Below are positions 33,535 through 42,097 of a stretch of DNA of 64,000 nt, piece by piece. The notes under the pieces were generated by a model, which had not been told where the DNA came from, did no database searches, and worked only from the letters and a program-made list of their open reading frames with translations. The translations under genes were made by a program, and so were the position numbers. This DNA is from Dyella sp. M7H15-1 (GTDB lineage: Bacteria > Pseudomonadota > Gammaproteobacteria > Xanthomonadales > Rhodanobacteraceae): the NCBI RefSeq assembly GCF_004114615.1, contig NZ_CP035300.1, positions 310,001 through 374,000 of the forward strand, given 5' to 3'. The stretch's first letter is position 1. Each line of letters starts with the position of its first letter.

Positions 33535-35162
33535 GGGTGTGGGGGCGGTCATCGGCCGCGGCCACCACCTTGGCAACATCGCAGCTAGGCGTGGCGGTGG
33601 AGCGTGCCATGCAAGCCGCGGTCGCACCGGCACCATCGCCGCCGCGCCGGATGGCGCGCAACGTCGGCCGTGTGCCAGGTGCCGCGGGCGGCATGTTCAA
33701 AGGCAGCCAGGTTGACCCGAACGACCGTTGGGCCAGCATCGCCGTATCGCCCGATCAGTGGCTGACGTGGCGCCAGCCGGTGCTGGTGGCGCGCATGCGC
33801 GAGCAGTGGTCGAACAACGACCACGTGAAGCGCTATGTGGACATGTGCCGACAGAACATCGTCGGGCCACTGGGTATCCTGCTGCAGGCCAAAGCGAAGA
33901 AGCGGGGCGGGCAGTTGGACACGGAGTCCAACGACGCGATCGAGGCGTGGTGGGCACAGTGGGGGCGTACCGGGCATTGCGATGTCACCGGCACCTATTC
34001 CTGGCGCGAGATCCAAGACGTATGCGTGGCCACCTGCGTGCGCGATGGTGAATTTCTCGCGCGCAAGATTTACGGCAAGCACGCTGGGCCAATGGGTTTT
34101 TCCTTGCAACTGATCGACCCAGCGCGCTTGCCGATTCGGTATGAGGCGTTGAAGTGGGGCGACGAGGGCGGTTTTGTTCGCCAGGGCATTGAGTTCAACC
34201 GCTACGGGCGACCGGTGGCCTATCACTTTTCCTCGCTGGATGAGCGCGACGCGTACTACTACACCCTCAACGGCAAGGGTTATGTGCGCGTGCCGGCCGA
34301 AGAGGTGATTCACGTTTTCAAAAAGGAAATGGTGGGGCAGCGCCGCGGGTTGCCGTGGGCGGCGACATCGCTGTTTGGTCTGCACCACCTGCAGGGTTTT
34401 CAGGATGCCGCCGTGCAGAACGCACGCGCGTCCGCCGCCAAGATGGGCTTTTTCGAGTGGGACGCCGGCATGGGGCCGGATTGCGACGGTGACGACGAAG
34501 GCGAAATCTACGTCGATGCCGAACCGCTGTCGTTCCACGAACTGCCACCCGGTGCGCGGTTGAAGGATTGGAACCCGACGTATCCGTCCGGCGAATACGC
34601 CGTGTTCGCCAAGCAGGTGCTGCGCAGCATCGCCGCCGGCATGAATGTGTCGTATCACTCGCTGACGGGTGATCTGGAAAAGGTGAATTTCAGCAGCATT
34701 CGCAGCGGCACGCTGGAAGAGCGCGAGCGCTGGAAGCAAGACCAGCAGTTTGTGATCGAGCAATTGTGCACGCCGGTGTTCGAGGAAGCGCTGAAGCTGG
34801 CGCTGCTCGCTGGCCGCATCACCGTGCGCGGGCGTCCTTTATCGGCGGAGAAATACGCCGAATACCGCAAGGTGAGCTGGCAGGGCCGGCGCTGGGCGTG
34901 GGTTGACCCGCGCGCGGATGTGGAAAGCGCGCTGTCGTCGATTCGTGGCGGGCTGACGTCGGTCAGCCAGGTGATCCGCGAACAAGGCCGCGACCCGCAG
35001 GAGGTGTTCCGCGAGTTGGCGGAGGATCTGGTGGCGATGCGCGAGGCGGGATTGCCCGAAGCGTTCATTACGCAGGTGTTGATCGGCAAGGTGACGGGCG
35101 GCAACGCGCCACCGGCCAATGATGAAAACGATGAGGACAACGACCATGCCGATGCTGCGTGA
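33531..35162 (+). CDS. Portal protein, lambda family
   Basis: The GTG start overlaps the upstream stop. The 543-residue protein has the lambda portal signatures: WSNNDHVKRYVDMCRQNIVG, a central EVIHVFKKEMVGQRRGLPW and the GMNVSYHSLTGDLEKVNFSS segment with conserved SSIRSG. It forms the dodecameric ring through which DNA is packaged. The acidic tail (NDENDEDNDHADAA) overlaps the next gene by 17 bp. Confidence 0.93.
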   Translation: MRVWGRSSAAATTLATSQLGVAVERAMQAAVAPAPSPPRRMARNVGRVPGAAGGMFKGSQVDPNDRWASIAVSPDQWLTWRQPVLVARMREQWSNNDHVKRYVDMCRQNIVGPLGILLQAKAKKRGGQLDTESNDAIEAWWAQWGRTGHCDVTGTYSWREIQDVCVATCVRDGEFLARKIYGKHAGPMGFSLQLIDPARLPIRYEALKWGDEGGFVRQGIEFNRYGRPVAYHFSSLDERDAYYYTLNGKGYVRVPAEEVIHVFKKEMVGQRRGLPWAATSLFGLHHLQGFQDAAVQNARASAAKMGFFEWDAGMGPDCDGDDEGEIYVDAEPLSFHELPPGARLKDWNPTYPSGEYAVFAKQVLRSIAAGMNVSYHSLTGDLEKVNFSSIRSGTLEERERWKQDQQFVIEQLCTPVFEEALKLALLAGRITVRGRPLSAEKYAEYRKVSWQGRRWAWVDPRADVESALSSIRGGLTSVSQVIREQGRDPQEVFRELAEDLVAMREAGLPEAFITQVLIGKVTGGNAPPANDENDEDNDHADAA

Positions 35163-37161
35163 CAAGATCGCCACCCGCCTGCAGGAAATCCAACAAAAGG
35201 GCGGCTTGTGGCGCGAGGCGGAGGTGCTGGGCGTCGATGTGGAAGCCCGCACGGTTGAGCTGTCGTTTTCCAGTGAAGTAGAGGTGGAGCGCTGGTTCGG
35301 CATCGAGGTTCTGGGCCACGACCGGGGCGAATATGACTTTGCCCGCTTGAACGACAGCGCACCGATTCTGTGGAACCACGATTTGGACGACATGCGCGGG
35401 GTGGTGGAGCCGGGCAGCGCACGGGTGGACGTGGACCGCAAGGGCCGCCTGCTGGCGCGCTATGCCAAGGATGAAGCGGGCGAGCAGATGCTGCAGCGGA
35501 TCAACGACCGCATCGTGACCAAGGTCAGTGTGGGTTATCGCGTGAAGGGCATGAAGCTGGTGGAGGAACGCAACGATGTGGATGTGTATCGCATCAATGC
35601 CTGGGAACCGTTCGAGGTGTCGATGGTGAGCGTGCCGGCGGATATCACGGTAGGCGTGGGGCGGTCGCTGGTGGCACGCGGGGAGGGGCCATGGACGGAC
35701 CCGGGTTTGAGGAGCGAGGAAATGCCGCCAGAGGATGCTGCTCCGTCGAGCGGGAACACTGCGCCCGTTGCAGCCGATACCGGTACACGGGCGAGAAACA
35801 TCATGATTGAGAAAGTGACGCGGGATGCAAAGGGCAACCTGGTGCGTGCGCACGTTGACGAAAATGGCGCGATTGTGGAAGTGCTCGAAGTGATCGAGCC
35901 GGCCACGGATGAGGTACGCCAAGGTCAGCAGCGAGGGCAAGAGGCCGAGCGCACGCGCATGCGCTCGATTACTGAACTCGGGCGCCAGTACGGCCAGACC
36001 GAGCTGGCGCTGCAGGCCATTGCCGACGGCAACACGGCCGAAGAATTCCAGCGCATGCTGCTGCAGAAAGTGACCGAACGGTCCGGTCAGCCGCTGGGCG
36101 AGCAGATGCGCGATGCCGAGATCGGTTTGTCCAACCAGGAGGTTCGACAGTTCAGCTTTATCCGTGCGATTCGCGCGCTACTGCCGAACGCGACGGCGGA
36201 CGACCGGAAAGCGGCTGCGTTTGAGTTGGAGTGTTCGCGCGCTGCCGAACAGAAATACACCAAGCGCGCCAAGGGCATTCTGGTGCCCGCTGACGTGCTC
36301 AACCGTGCGTTCTCGACCACCAACCCGGACGCCGGCCCGGGCTCCAACATTGTGGCGCAGCAATTGCTGGCCAGCAGCTTTATCGAGCTGTTGCGTAACC
36401 GTGCGTGGGTGATGCGTCGTGCCACCACACTGGGCGGCCTGGTCGGCAATATCGACATCCCGCGACAGAAGGGCGCCGCGCAAGCGTATTGGGTCGGCGA
36501 GGGTGGTGCACCCAACTCGTCTGAGCCGGCACTCGATCAGGTGTCCTTCACCCCCAAGTCGCTGGCCGCCTTCACCGACATTACCCGCCGCCTGATGCTG
36601 CAATCGACACCGGATGCGGAGTTGATTGTGCGCGCCGATTTGCTACAGGTGATGGCGCTGCAAATCGACCGCGCTGCGATCTACGGCAACGGCAGCACCA
36701 ACCAGCCAAAGGGTGTGACGCTGCAAACCGGCATCAATGCGGTGCCCTTTGCCGCTGCCGGCAAGCCCACGTTCGAAGAGCTGGTGGAGATGGAAACCAA
36801 GATTGCCTTGGGGAATGCCGACGTGGAATCGATGGCGTATGCCTTCAACGCGGGTATTCGTGGTTACGCCAAGACCGCGCTTAAATTTCCGGGCACGGCG
36901 GCCAGTGGCACGATCTGGGAGCAGGGCAACACGGTCAATGGCTACGCCACCAGCGTGTCCAACCAGATTGAGCCGGGCGATGTGCTGTTTGGTAACTGGG
37001 CGGACCTGATCATTGCGATGTGGGGCGGCCTGGATCTGACCGTGGACCCGTACAGCCTGAGCACCAGCGGCGGTACGCGCATCGTGGTGTTCCAAGATGT
37101 GGACTTCAACATCCGCCACCCCGAAAGCTTCTGCTACGGCACGGCTGCGGCGGCGCACTGA
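35146..37161 (+). CDS. Prohead protease fused to HK97-fold major capsid protein
   Basis: The start is set by TGAGGA before ATG at 35146. Residues 1-200 form a U35-type HK97 prohead protease (catalytic His in ILWNHDLDD, Ser in TKVSVGYRV, and FEVSMVSVPAD). Residues 200-280 form the scaffold-like delta region with coiled coil. From about residue 290 to 671 an HK97-type capsid follows (FSFIRAIRALLPN, YWVGEGGAPNSSEP, YGNGSTNQPKG). One 671-residue gene thus supplies protease, scaffold and shell subunit, a known alternative to separate genes. Confidence 0.93.
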   Translation: MPMLRDKIATRLQEIQQKGGLWREAEVLGVDVEARTVELSFSSEVEVERWFGIEVLGHDRGEYDFARLNDSAPILWNHDLDDMRGVVEPGSARVDVDRKGRLLARYAKDEAGEQMLQRINDRIVTKVSVGYRVKGMKLVEERNDVDVYRINAWEPFEVSMVSVPADITVGVGRSLVARGEGPWTDPGLRSEEMPPEDAAPSSGNTAPVAADTGTRARNIMIEKVTRDAKGNLVRAHVDENGAIVEVLEVIEPATDEVRQGQQRGQEAERTRMRSITELGRQYGQTELALQAIADGNTAEEFQRMLLQKVTERSGQPLGEQMRDAEIGLSNQEVRQFSFIRAIRALLPNATADDRKAAAFELECSRAAEQKYTKRAKGILVPADVLNRAFSTTNPDAGPGSNIVAQQLLASSFIELLRNRAWVMRRATTLGGLVGNIDIPRQKGAAQAYWVGEGGAPNSSEPALDQVSFTPKSLAAFTDITRRLMLQSTPDAELIVRADLLQVMALQIDRAAIYGNGSTNQPKGVTLQTGINAVPFAAAGKPTFEELVEMETKIALGNADVESMAYAFNAGIRGYAKTALKFPGTAASGTIWEQGNTVNGYATSVSNQIEPGDVLFGNWADLIIAMWGGLDLTVDPYSLSTSGGTRIVVFQDVDFNIRHPESFCYGTAAAAH

Positions 37162-37170
37162 GATATCGAT

Positions 37171-37431
37171 ATGACGCAGACCACGAAGGAAACCGTACGT
37201 ATCACCAGCGCCATCATGCTGCTTGGCAAGCTGTGCGATGCTGGCGCTGTGATGGACTTGCCTGCGCGCGATGCGCAGGAGTTGTATCGCTGTCGCGTGG
37301 CGGAGCCGTTCAAGGTGTCACAGGCGCCCAACGATCTGCCGCCGGCCGCCGAGGTCGATGCTCAGACGGGCGAGCCTAACGCCGAGCCGACCGACACCGC
37401 GCAGACGGTGGCTAAACGCCCGCGCAAATGA
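37171..37431 (+). CDS. Small hypothetical protein after the capsid gene
   Basis: The 86-residue protein has a short folded part (ITSAIMLLGKLCDAGAVMDL) and a long polar tail. It may be a head-decoration or completion factor by position. It overlaps the next gene by 4 bp. Confidence 0.55.
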   Translation: MTQTTKETVRITSAIMLLGKLCDAGAVMDLPARDAQELYRCRVAEPFKVSQAPNDLPPAAEVDAQTGEPNAEPTDTAQTVAKRPRK

Positions 37432-37769
37432 CCCACCCCGCCTGGGACAATCTCGACGAGTTCCTGGACCCGGACGATTTCGCCATCATGGTGACGTTCG
37501 TGTCCACGCCGGACGGCAGCGCGACCGGCGTGCAGCGCAAGCTGCCGGTGATCTTCGATGACCCCCATTACGATCAGGATCTGGGCGAGTATCTGATGAA
37601 TGCCAGCGAGCCGCGTTGCACCTGCAAGGCGGTGGATGTGATCGGCTTCAAGAAGCGCGACCGGGCGATGATCGACGGCCGTGCGTATCTGCTTGAACAC
37701 GACCCGCAACCCGATGGTGTGGGCATGGCCGTGGTCACGTTTGCGCCGGACCTGGACGACGTGCCGTGA
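37428..37769 (+). CDS. Probable head-tail joining protein
   Basis: The 113-residue protein (LDEFLDPDDFAIMVTF ... RDRAMIDGRAYLLEHD) has the length, position and strand pattern of lambda FII-like head-tail joining proteins. The match is by pattern, so the name is tentative. Confidence 0.5.
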   Translation: MTHPAWDNLDEFLDPDDFAIMVTFVSTPDGSATGVQRKLPVIFDDPHYDQDLGEYLMNASEPRCTCKAVDVIGFKKRDRAMIDGRAYLLEHDPQPDGVGMAVVTFAPDLDDVP

Positions 37770-38314
37770 TTGATGTCGATATCCGTGCCGAGGGCATGCA
37801 GACGCTGATTCGCGAATTGCGCGCCACTGAATCGCAAGCGGAGCGAGCGTTGCGTTCCACCATGTCGAAAATGGCGGCGTGGTTGCGCGTGCGTTCGGTG
37901 AAGGGCCTTTCAGGCCATCTAAAGATTCAGCAGAAGGTGCTGCGTCGCCGTCTGCGCACCTATCGCATGCAGTCGAGCCTGGGTTCGGCATGGCGTACCG
38001 GCAATATGAAAGTGTGGTACGGCCTGAATCCCATCCCGTTCGCGGATCTGCATCCCAAGCAAACGGCCACCGGTGTGCGTGCCGATGGCGGCCGGGAGGT
38101 GAAGGGGGCGTTTATCGCGCGTGTGCGTGGCAGGCCGCGGGTGTTCAAGCGAACAGGCACCGCGCGCTTGCCGTTGGTGGAAGAAAAGGTGCCGCTTTAC
38201 GATCCGGCCATCGTCTATATCGAGGATGTGCTGATCGGTACAGCGCTGTTCGATGCGCACTTCATGACACTTTTCGAGCATGAGTTGACATGGCGGACCT
38301 CGACACGCACGTAA
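37766..38314 (+). CDS. Tail completion protein (minor tail protein Z / gpS type)
   Basis: The GTG start overlaps the upstream gene by 4 bp. The 182-residue protein begins with a helical region (ALRSTMSKMAAWLRVRSVKG) and continues through WYGLNPIPFADLHPKQTATG to GAFIARVRGRPRVFKRTG, the usual core of phage Z-type minor tail proteins that finish the tail tube end. Confidence 0.75.
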   Translation: MIDVDIRAEGMQTLIRELRATESQAERALRSTMSKMAAWLRVRSVKGLSGHLKIQQKVLRRRLRTYRMQSSLGSAWRTGNMKVWYGLNPIPFADLHPKQTATGVRADGGREVKGAFIARVRGRPRVFKRTGTARLPLVEEKVPLYDPAIVYIEDVLIGTALFDAHFMTLFEHELTWRTSTRT

Positions 38315-38841
38315 CCCTGGACGCCTTGCACGCGGCAATGCGCGAGCAGCTGGCGGAGCAATTTCCCGGCTTTCGCCTGGTCGCGTTTTACCGTGAGGAT
38401 GAAAGCGAAAAATTGCCGGCGCCGGCATGTCTACTCGAACTAACCGAAATTGAGCCCGCACCGGTAGACGATGCCGGTACCGGCCAGTTTCCCGCCTTGC
38501 TGCGCTGGGAAGCGCACGTGGTGCTGGGGTTTGCCGACCCCGCCGTGCAGCTGGAAGTGCGCAAGGCTGCGGCTGCATTGGCGACGTGGCTGCATTTGCG
38601 GCGCTGGAAGGGGATTCGCGCCGATGCGTGCCAGGTGATCGGGTGCTACAAGGACGAGTTCAAGCCGGGCCTGGACCGCTACGCGGTGTGGACGGTCGAA
38701 TGGGTGCAGTGGGTGTTCCTGGGCGAAAGCGCGTGGGACAACGACGGGGTGATTCCCGAGCACGTGTATTTTTCGTTTGCGCCGGATGTTGGCGAGGCGC
38801 ATCGCGAGAGCTATCAGCCGGCCGTGCCTGATGAGCGCTGA
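38290..38841 (+). CDS. Probable tail terminator/completion protein (gpR/gpU-like)
   Basis: The 183-residue protein overlaps the Z-like gene by 25 bp. It has FPGFRLVAFYREDES and PACLLELTEIEPA, a pattern of tail-terminator-type alpha/beta folds, then a helical LEVRKAAAALATWLHLRRW. By position between the Z-like protein and baseplate gpV it should be the second tail completion protein of P2-like tails. Confidence 0.6.
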   Translation: MADLDTHVTLDALHAAMREQLAEQFPGFRLVAFYREDESEKLPAPACLLELTEIEPAPVDDAGTGQFPALLRWEAHVVLGFADPAVQLEVRKAAAALATWLHLRRWKGIRADACQVIGCYKDEFKPGLDRYAVWTVEWVQWVFLGESAWDNDGVIPEHVYFSFAPDVGEAHRESYQPAVPDER

Positions 38842-39433
38842 GATTCTGGGCGAGTTGCAGCGGCGCCTGTGCAATCTGTTGCAGCAGGGCACGGTGCAGG
38901 AGGTGGATGATCAGCAGGGTTTTGTGCGCGTGGCGTGCGGCGAATTGCTCACGCCGTGGCTGCGCTGGTTTGTGCCGGCGGCCGGTGAAGACAGCGCCTG
39001 GTGCGTGCCATCAGTCGGCGAGCAGGTGATGGTGCTGTGTCCGTTTGGCGACCCCGCTTTGGGCTGGGTGTTGCGCGGGATTTACAGCGATGCATTCCCG
39101 CCGCCGGCTGATAAGGTAACGCTACAGCGCGCGCGGTACCGCGATGGCACGTTGATTACCTACGACAGCGCCGCGCACGTGTTGACGGTGGATGCTTCGC
39201 AGTCATCGGCGACGGTGACGGTGGTGTGCAAGGCCGCCACCGTGAAGGCGGACGACAGCATTACGCTGGATACGCCGAGTGTGCATTGCACGCAGGATCT
39301 GTGGGTGGAGGGCAGCGTGTATGCCGATAGCGTGGCCGCAAAAACCGAAGTCAGCGCCGGCAACGTGAAGCTGACGCAGCACGATCACGTCAGCGGCGAG
39401 CCCGGGCAGCCGACTTCGCCGCCGCGCGCTTAG
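38831..39433 (+). CDS. Baseplate assembly protein V (tail spike)
   Basis: The 200-residue protein has the gpV layout: an N-terminal OB-type domain (VQEVDDQQGFVRVACGEL, CVPSVGEQVMVLCPFGDP, GWVLRGIYSD) followed by a beta-helical repeat tip (THE SATVTVVCKAATVKADDSI region) and a C-terminal KLTQHDHVSG motif that may bind the apical metal ion. It forms the trimeric membrane-piercing spike. Confidence 0.88.
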   Translation: MSAEILGELQRRLCNLLQQGTVQEVDDQQGFVRVACGELLTPWLRWFVPAAGEDSAWCVPSVGEQVMVLCPFGDPALGWVLRGIYSDAFPPPADKVTLQRARYRDGTLITYDSAAHVLTVDASQSSATVTVVCKAATVKADDSITLDTPSVHCTQDLWVEGSVYADSVAAKTEVSAGNVKLTQHDHVSGEPGQPTSPPRA

Positions 39434-39439
39434 TGCCGC

Positions 39440-39733
39440 TCACGCTGCGGCCAGTTCGATTTTTACGCGGTAACCTAGCGCTTGCGCGGCCCGGCTCAAG
39501 GTTTCCACCGTGAGCCCGGTGTCATCTTCGTCCAGCAGGCGATCCAGTAGCGAACGGCTGGTGTGCATGCGCTCGGCCAGTGCCTTTTTGGTCATACCTC
39601 GCGCTTTCATGGCTTGGGCAATTTGCCAGGCAATGACGCGCTTGATGGCCACGGCGCTGCTCGCTTCGAGCATCCCTTCTTCTGCCAGGAATTCATCGAA
39701 GTCAGAGCCGATATGGGGGTTGTGCTTAGTCAT
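39440..39733 (-). CDS. XRE-family antitoxin of a HigBA-like pair
   Basis: The 97-residue protein has an XRE helix-turn-helix (RGMTKKALAERMHTSRSLLDRLLD, then LTVETLSRAAQALG). It follows the toxin gene on the minus strand within the plus-strand tail operon. A tandem duplication of the toxin-antitoxin junction separates the two genes. Confidence 0.82.
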   Translation of the reverse strand: MTKHNPHIGSDFDEFLAEEGMLEASSAVAIKRVIAWQIAQAMKARGMTKKALAERMHTSRSLLDRLLDEDDTGLTVETLSRAAQALGYRVKIELAAA

Positions 39734-39822
39734 CGTGCACCTCTTGCTTGCATTTCCACTATCGGTCCAAATTGAGCCGATAGGTACAGGTTGTGCTTAG
39801 TCATCATGCACCTCTTGCTTGC
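39719..39822. repeat. Tandem duplication of the toxin-antitoxin junction
   Basis: A 33-bp segment at 39719-39751 recurs at 39790-39822 with one mismatch (period 71 bp). One copy holds the antitoxin start ATGACTAAGCAC; the other holds the toxin stop within the same bases (GATGACTAA). The genes evidently overlapped before the duplication and now lie 63 bp apart. Confidence 0.7.
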
Positions 39823-40153
39823 GTTGCTGTGCCAGCTTCAGGTCTGCCTTGGGTGTCTTGTCTGACTTCTTAACAAAGCCGTGCAGTAGCACCATCGTGG
39901 CGCCCACGGTGGTGAATAGCACACGGGCGATGCCGTCAGAGATATGGCTGCGCACTTCCCACAACCCTGCCTCCATCTTGCGCACCAGCGGCATGCCCAG
40001 CGGCCAGCCGTACTGCACGGTTTTGATGTCCTCGCCGATCGCCTTGCGATCTTCGGCCCGCAGGCTCTTTAGCCAATCACGGACTGGCTCGTTGCCTTGG
40101 CCGGAGACGTAAAAGCGGACGGAGAGGGTTATGGATATGGGCAGGGTTGGCAT
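39797..40153 (-). CDS. HigB/RelE-type toxin (Gp49-like)
   Basis: The start is placed at MPTLPISIT; a longer frame is open but would run through the operator-like palindrome. The 118-residue protein has the Gp49-like HigB core (VRDWLKSLRAEDRKAIGEDI, GLWEVRSHISDGIARVLF, VLLHGFVKKSDKTP). Such toxins cleave mRNA on the ribosome. It is transcribed opposite to the tail genes and would stabilise the prophage or act in phage exclusion. Confidence 0.85.
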   Translation of the reverse strand: MPTLPISITLSVRFYVSGQGNEPVRDWLKSLRAEDRKAIGEDIKTVQYGWPLGMPLVRKMEAGLWEVRSHISDGIARVLFTTVGATMVLLHGFVKKSDKTPKADLKLAQQRKQEVHDD

Positions 40154-40161
40154 GGGTGCAG

Positions 40162-40179
40162 TGTACCTAAAAAAGTACA
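40162..40179. promoter_or_regulatory. Inverted repeat upstream of the toxin gene
   Basis: TGTAC and GTACA arms separated by 8 A/T-rich bases lie just upstream of the toxin start. Toxin-antitoxin complexes usually bind such a site to autoregulate the operon. Confidence 0.5.
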
Positions 40180-40263
40180 TTTGTCTAGCCCCCTCCACTC
40201 GCTTTTTAGGGCGCGGAAATATCGCCAGAGGCTGCCAGAGGGCGCCATTTCGATACTCCCCGC

Positions 40264-40596
40264 ATGCTTGGTACCGACGCGAACACAGGTAAACCGCTGG
40301 AAGGGCTGGCGCATTTGCGCCAGTCCGTGCGCGATATTTTGACCACGCCGCTAGGCAGCCGGGTGATGCGCCGCGATTACGGCAGTGAGTTGTTTGCGCT
40401 GGTGGATAAGCCGCTGACGCGCTCCACCGTAATGGATATCTACGGCGCCACGGCGAAGGCGCTGGCCAAGTGGGAGCCGCGCATGCGGCTTAAGGCGGTG
40501 AGTGCCGATGTGCCGGCGCCGGGTGAGTTGGTGATTTCCATCACTGGCGTGGTGGATGGCCGGCTGGTGCGCCTGGATGGCTTGCAGGTGGCGTAA
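40264..40596 (+). CDS. Baseplate wedge protein W (gp25-like)
   Basis: The 110-residue protein carries the gp25/gpW signature: HLRQSVRDILTTPLGSRVMRRDYG, with conserved PLGSR and RRDYGS, and the strand LVISITGVVDGRLV. It forms the wedge that links baseplate and sheath. It is separated from gpV by the antisense toxin-antitoxin cassette. Confidence 0.92.
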   Translation: MLGTDANTGKPLEGLAHLRQSVRDILTTPLGSRVMRRDYGSELFALVDKPLTRSTVMDIYGATAKALAKWEPRMRLKAVSADVPAPGELVISITGVVDGRLVRLDGLQVA

Positions 40597-41495
40597 TGGA
40601 TTACACGCCTACCACGTCGGCCATCGATATCTCCAAGCTGCCGCCGCCGGATGTGGTGGAGCCGCTGGATTACGCGACGATTCGCGAGCAATACATCACG
40701 GACCTCTTGGCGCGTGATGTGGATTTTGATGCGCTGGTGGAGTCGGACCCGGCCATCAAGATTCTGGAAGTGGCCGCGTATCGGGAAATGATGCTGCGCC
40801 AGCGCGTGAACGATGGGGCACGCAGCGTGATGCTGGCGTACGCGATGGGCAACGACCTGGAAAACCTGGGTGCGTTGTTTGGGGTGCCACGCTGGGTGCT
40901 CGATCCGGGTGATCCGCAGCACGGCATCGCGCCCACGCTGGAAGATATCGAGGATTACCGCCGCCGCATTGTGCTGGGCGTGCAGGGGTATTCGGTGGCG
41001 GGGCCGGAAGGGGCGTATATCATCCACACGCTCAATGCCGATAAGCGCGTGCTGGATGCCAGCGCGTACAGCCCTGCGCCGGGCGTGGTGGTGGTGACGG
41101 TGTTGTCACGCGAAGGGGATGGCACCGCACCGCCGGATCTGCTGAACGTGGTCGCCGCGGCCGTCAATGGCCAGTACGTGCGACCGATGACCGATCAGGT
41201 GTTGGTGCAAAGTGCGCAGATTGTGCGCTACGCGATCGAGGGCACGGTCTATACCTACGGTGGTCCGGATAGCGACCTAGTGATGGATGAATCGCGGCGC
41301 CGCGCGCGGAAATATGCCGACAAGACGTGCCGGCTCGGGCGCAGCGTTGCCCTGAGCGGCGTGTATGCCGCCGCGCACGGCGATGGTGTGCAAGACGTTG
41401 AACTGCAACAGCCCGCCGCCAACATGCCGATCGATCGCACGCAGGCGGCGTATTGCACCGACATCGTTTTGCAGTGGGGTGGCGTGAGTGAATGA
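40596..41495 (+). CDS. Baseplate assembly protein J
   Basis: The 299-residue protein is the P2 gpJ homologue: MLRQRVNDGARSVMLAYA, NLGALFGVPR, VLGVQGYSVAGPEGAY and GVVVVTVLSREGDGT in the usual order. It starts inside the gpW stop (TAATG). Confidence 0.93.
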   Translation: MDYTPTTSAIDISKLPPPDVVEPLDYATIREQYITDLLARDVDFDALVESDPAIKILEVAAYREMMLRQRVNDGARSVMLAYAMGNDLENLGALFGVPRWVLDPGDPQHGIAPTLEDIEDYRRRIVLGVQGYSVAGPEGAYIIHTLNADKRVLDASAYSPAPGVVVVTVLSREGDGTAPPDLLNVVAAAVNGQYVRPMTDQVLVQSAQIVRYAIEGTVYTYGGPDSDLVMDESRRRARKYADKTCRLGRSVALSGVYAAAHGDGVQDVELQQPAANMPIDRTQAAYCTDIVLQWGGVSE

Positions 41496-42096
41496 TGCGC
41501 TGCTGAACAACGCGCGCGCGGTGACGAACGAACCGTTCGGTACCGGCGCCAGCCTGCTGCCGCCGAACGCCACGAAAGCCGAACGCGCGCTGGAAGCGGT
41601 ACCGGCGCGCATCGACGCTATCCCCACCGCGTTTCGCGATCTGTGGAATCCGCAGACATGCCCCGTCGACCTGCTGCCCTGGCTGGCCTGGGCGGTGTCG
41701 GTGGATACGTGGGATGCGGCGTGGCCGGAGCATACCAAGCGTGCCCATGTTGCCGCGGCGATTGAGATTGCGCGGCACAAAGGCACCGTGGGCAGCATTC
41801 ACGATGTGGTGGCCGCTTTTGGCGGGCGTGTAGACATTAAAGAGTGGTGGGAAATGGACCCGCCCGGCCCGCCGCACACCTTTGCCTTGCAGCTGGTGCT
41901 GTCCGGCGTCGGCGTGGACGACAGCGCCAAGTATGTGGATGACGTGATTGCGGCGATCTGGCGCACCAAGCCGGTGCGCGCGCATTTCGAATTTACCCAG
42001 CTCGCCACGCTTGGCGCGAAGGTGGGCGTAGCCGCGGTGCTGCGTCCGCTGGTGTTTGCGCGGCTGGTGTTGCAAGCGGACGCGGAGGCCGCATGA
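41488..42096 (+). CDS. Tail protein I
   Basis: The GTG start overlaps gpJ by 8 bp. The 202-residue protein has the gpI core: LWNPQTCPVDLLPWLAWAVS, WPEHTKRAHVAAAIEIARHKG and VHDVV-like GSIHDVVAAFG. It completes the baseplate and anchors the fibres. Confidence 0.92.
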   Translation: MNDALLNNARAVTNEPFGTGASLLPPNATKAERALEAVPARIDAIPTAFRDLWNPQTCPVDLLPWLAWAVSVDTWDAAWPEHTKRAHVAAAIEIARHKGTVGSIHDVVAAFGGRVDIKEWWEMDPPGPPHTFALQLVLSGVGVDDSAKYVDDVIAAIWRTKPVRAHFEFTQLATLGAKVGVAAVLRPLVFARLVLQADAEAA

Positions 42097-42097
42097 C

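Noticed and set aside
32269-34763. Two long minus-strand open frames opposite terminase and portal
   Set aside because: Both are shadows of terminase and portal coding sequence and have arginine-rich random-looking products.
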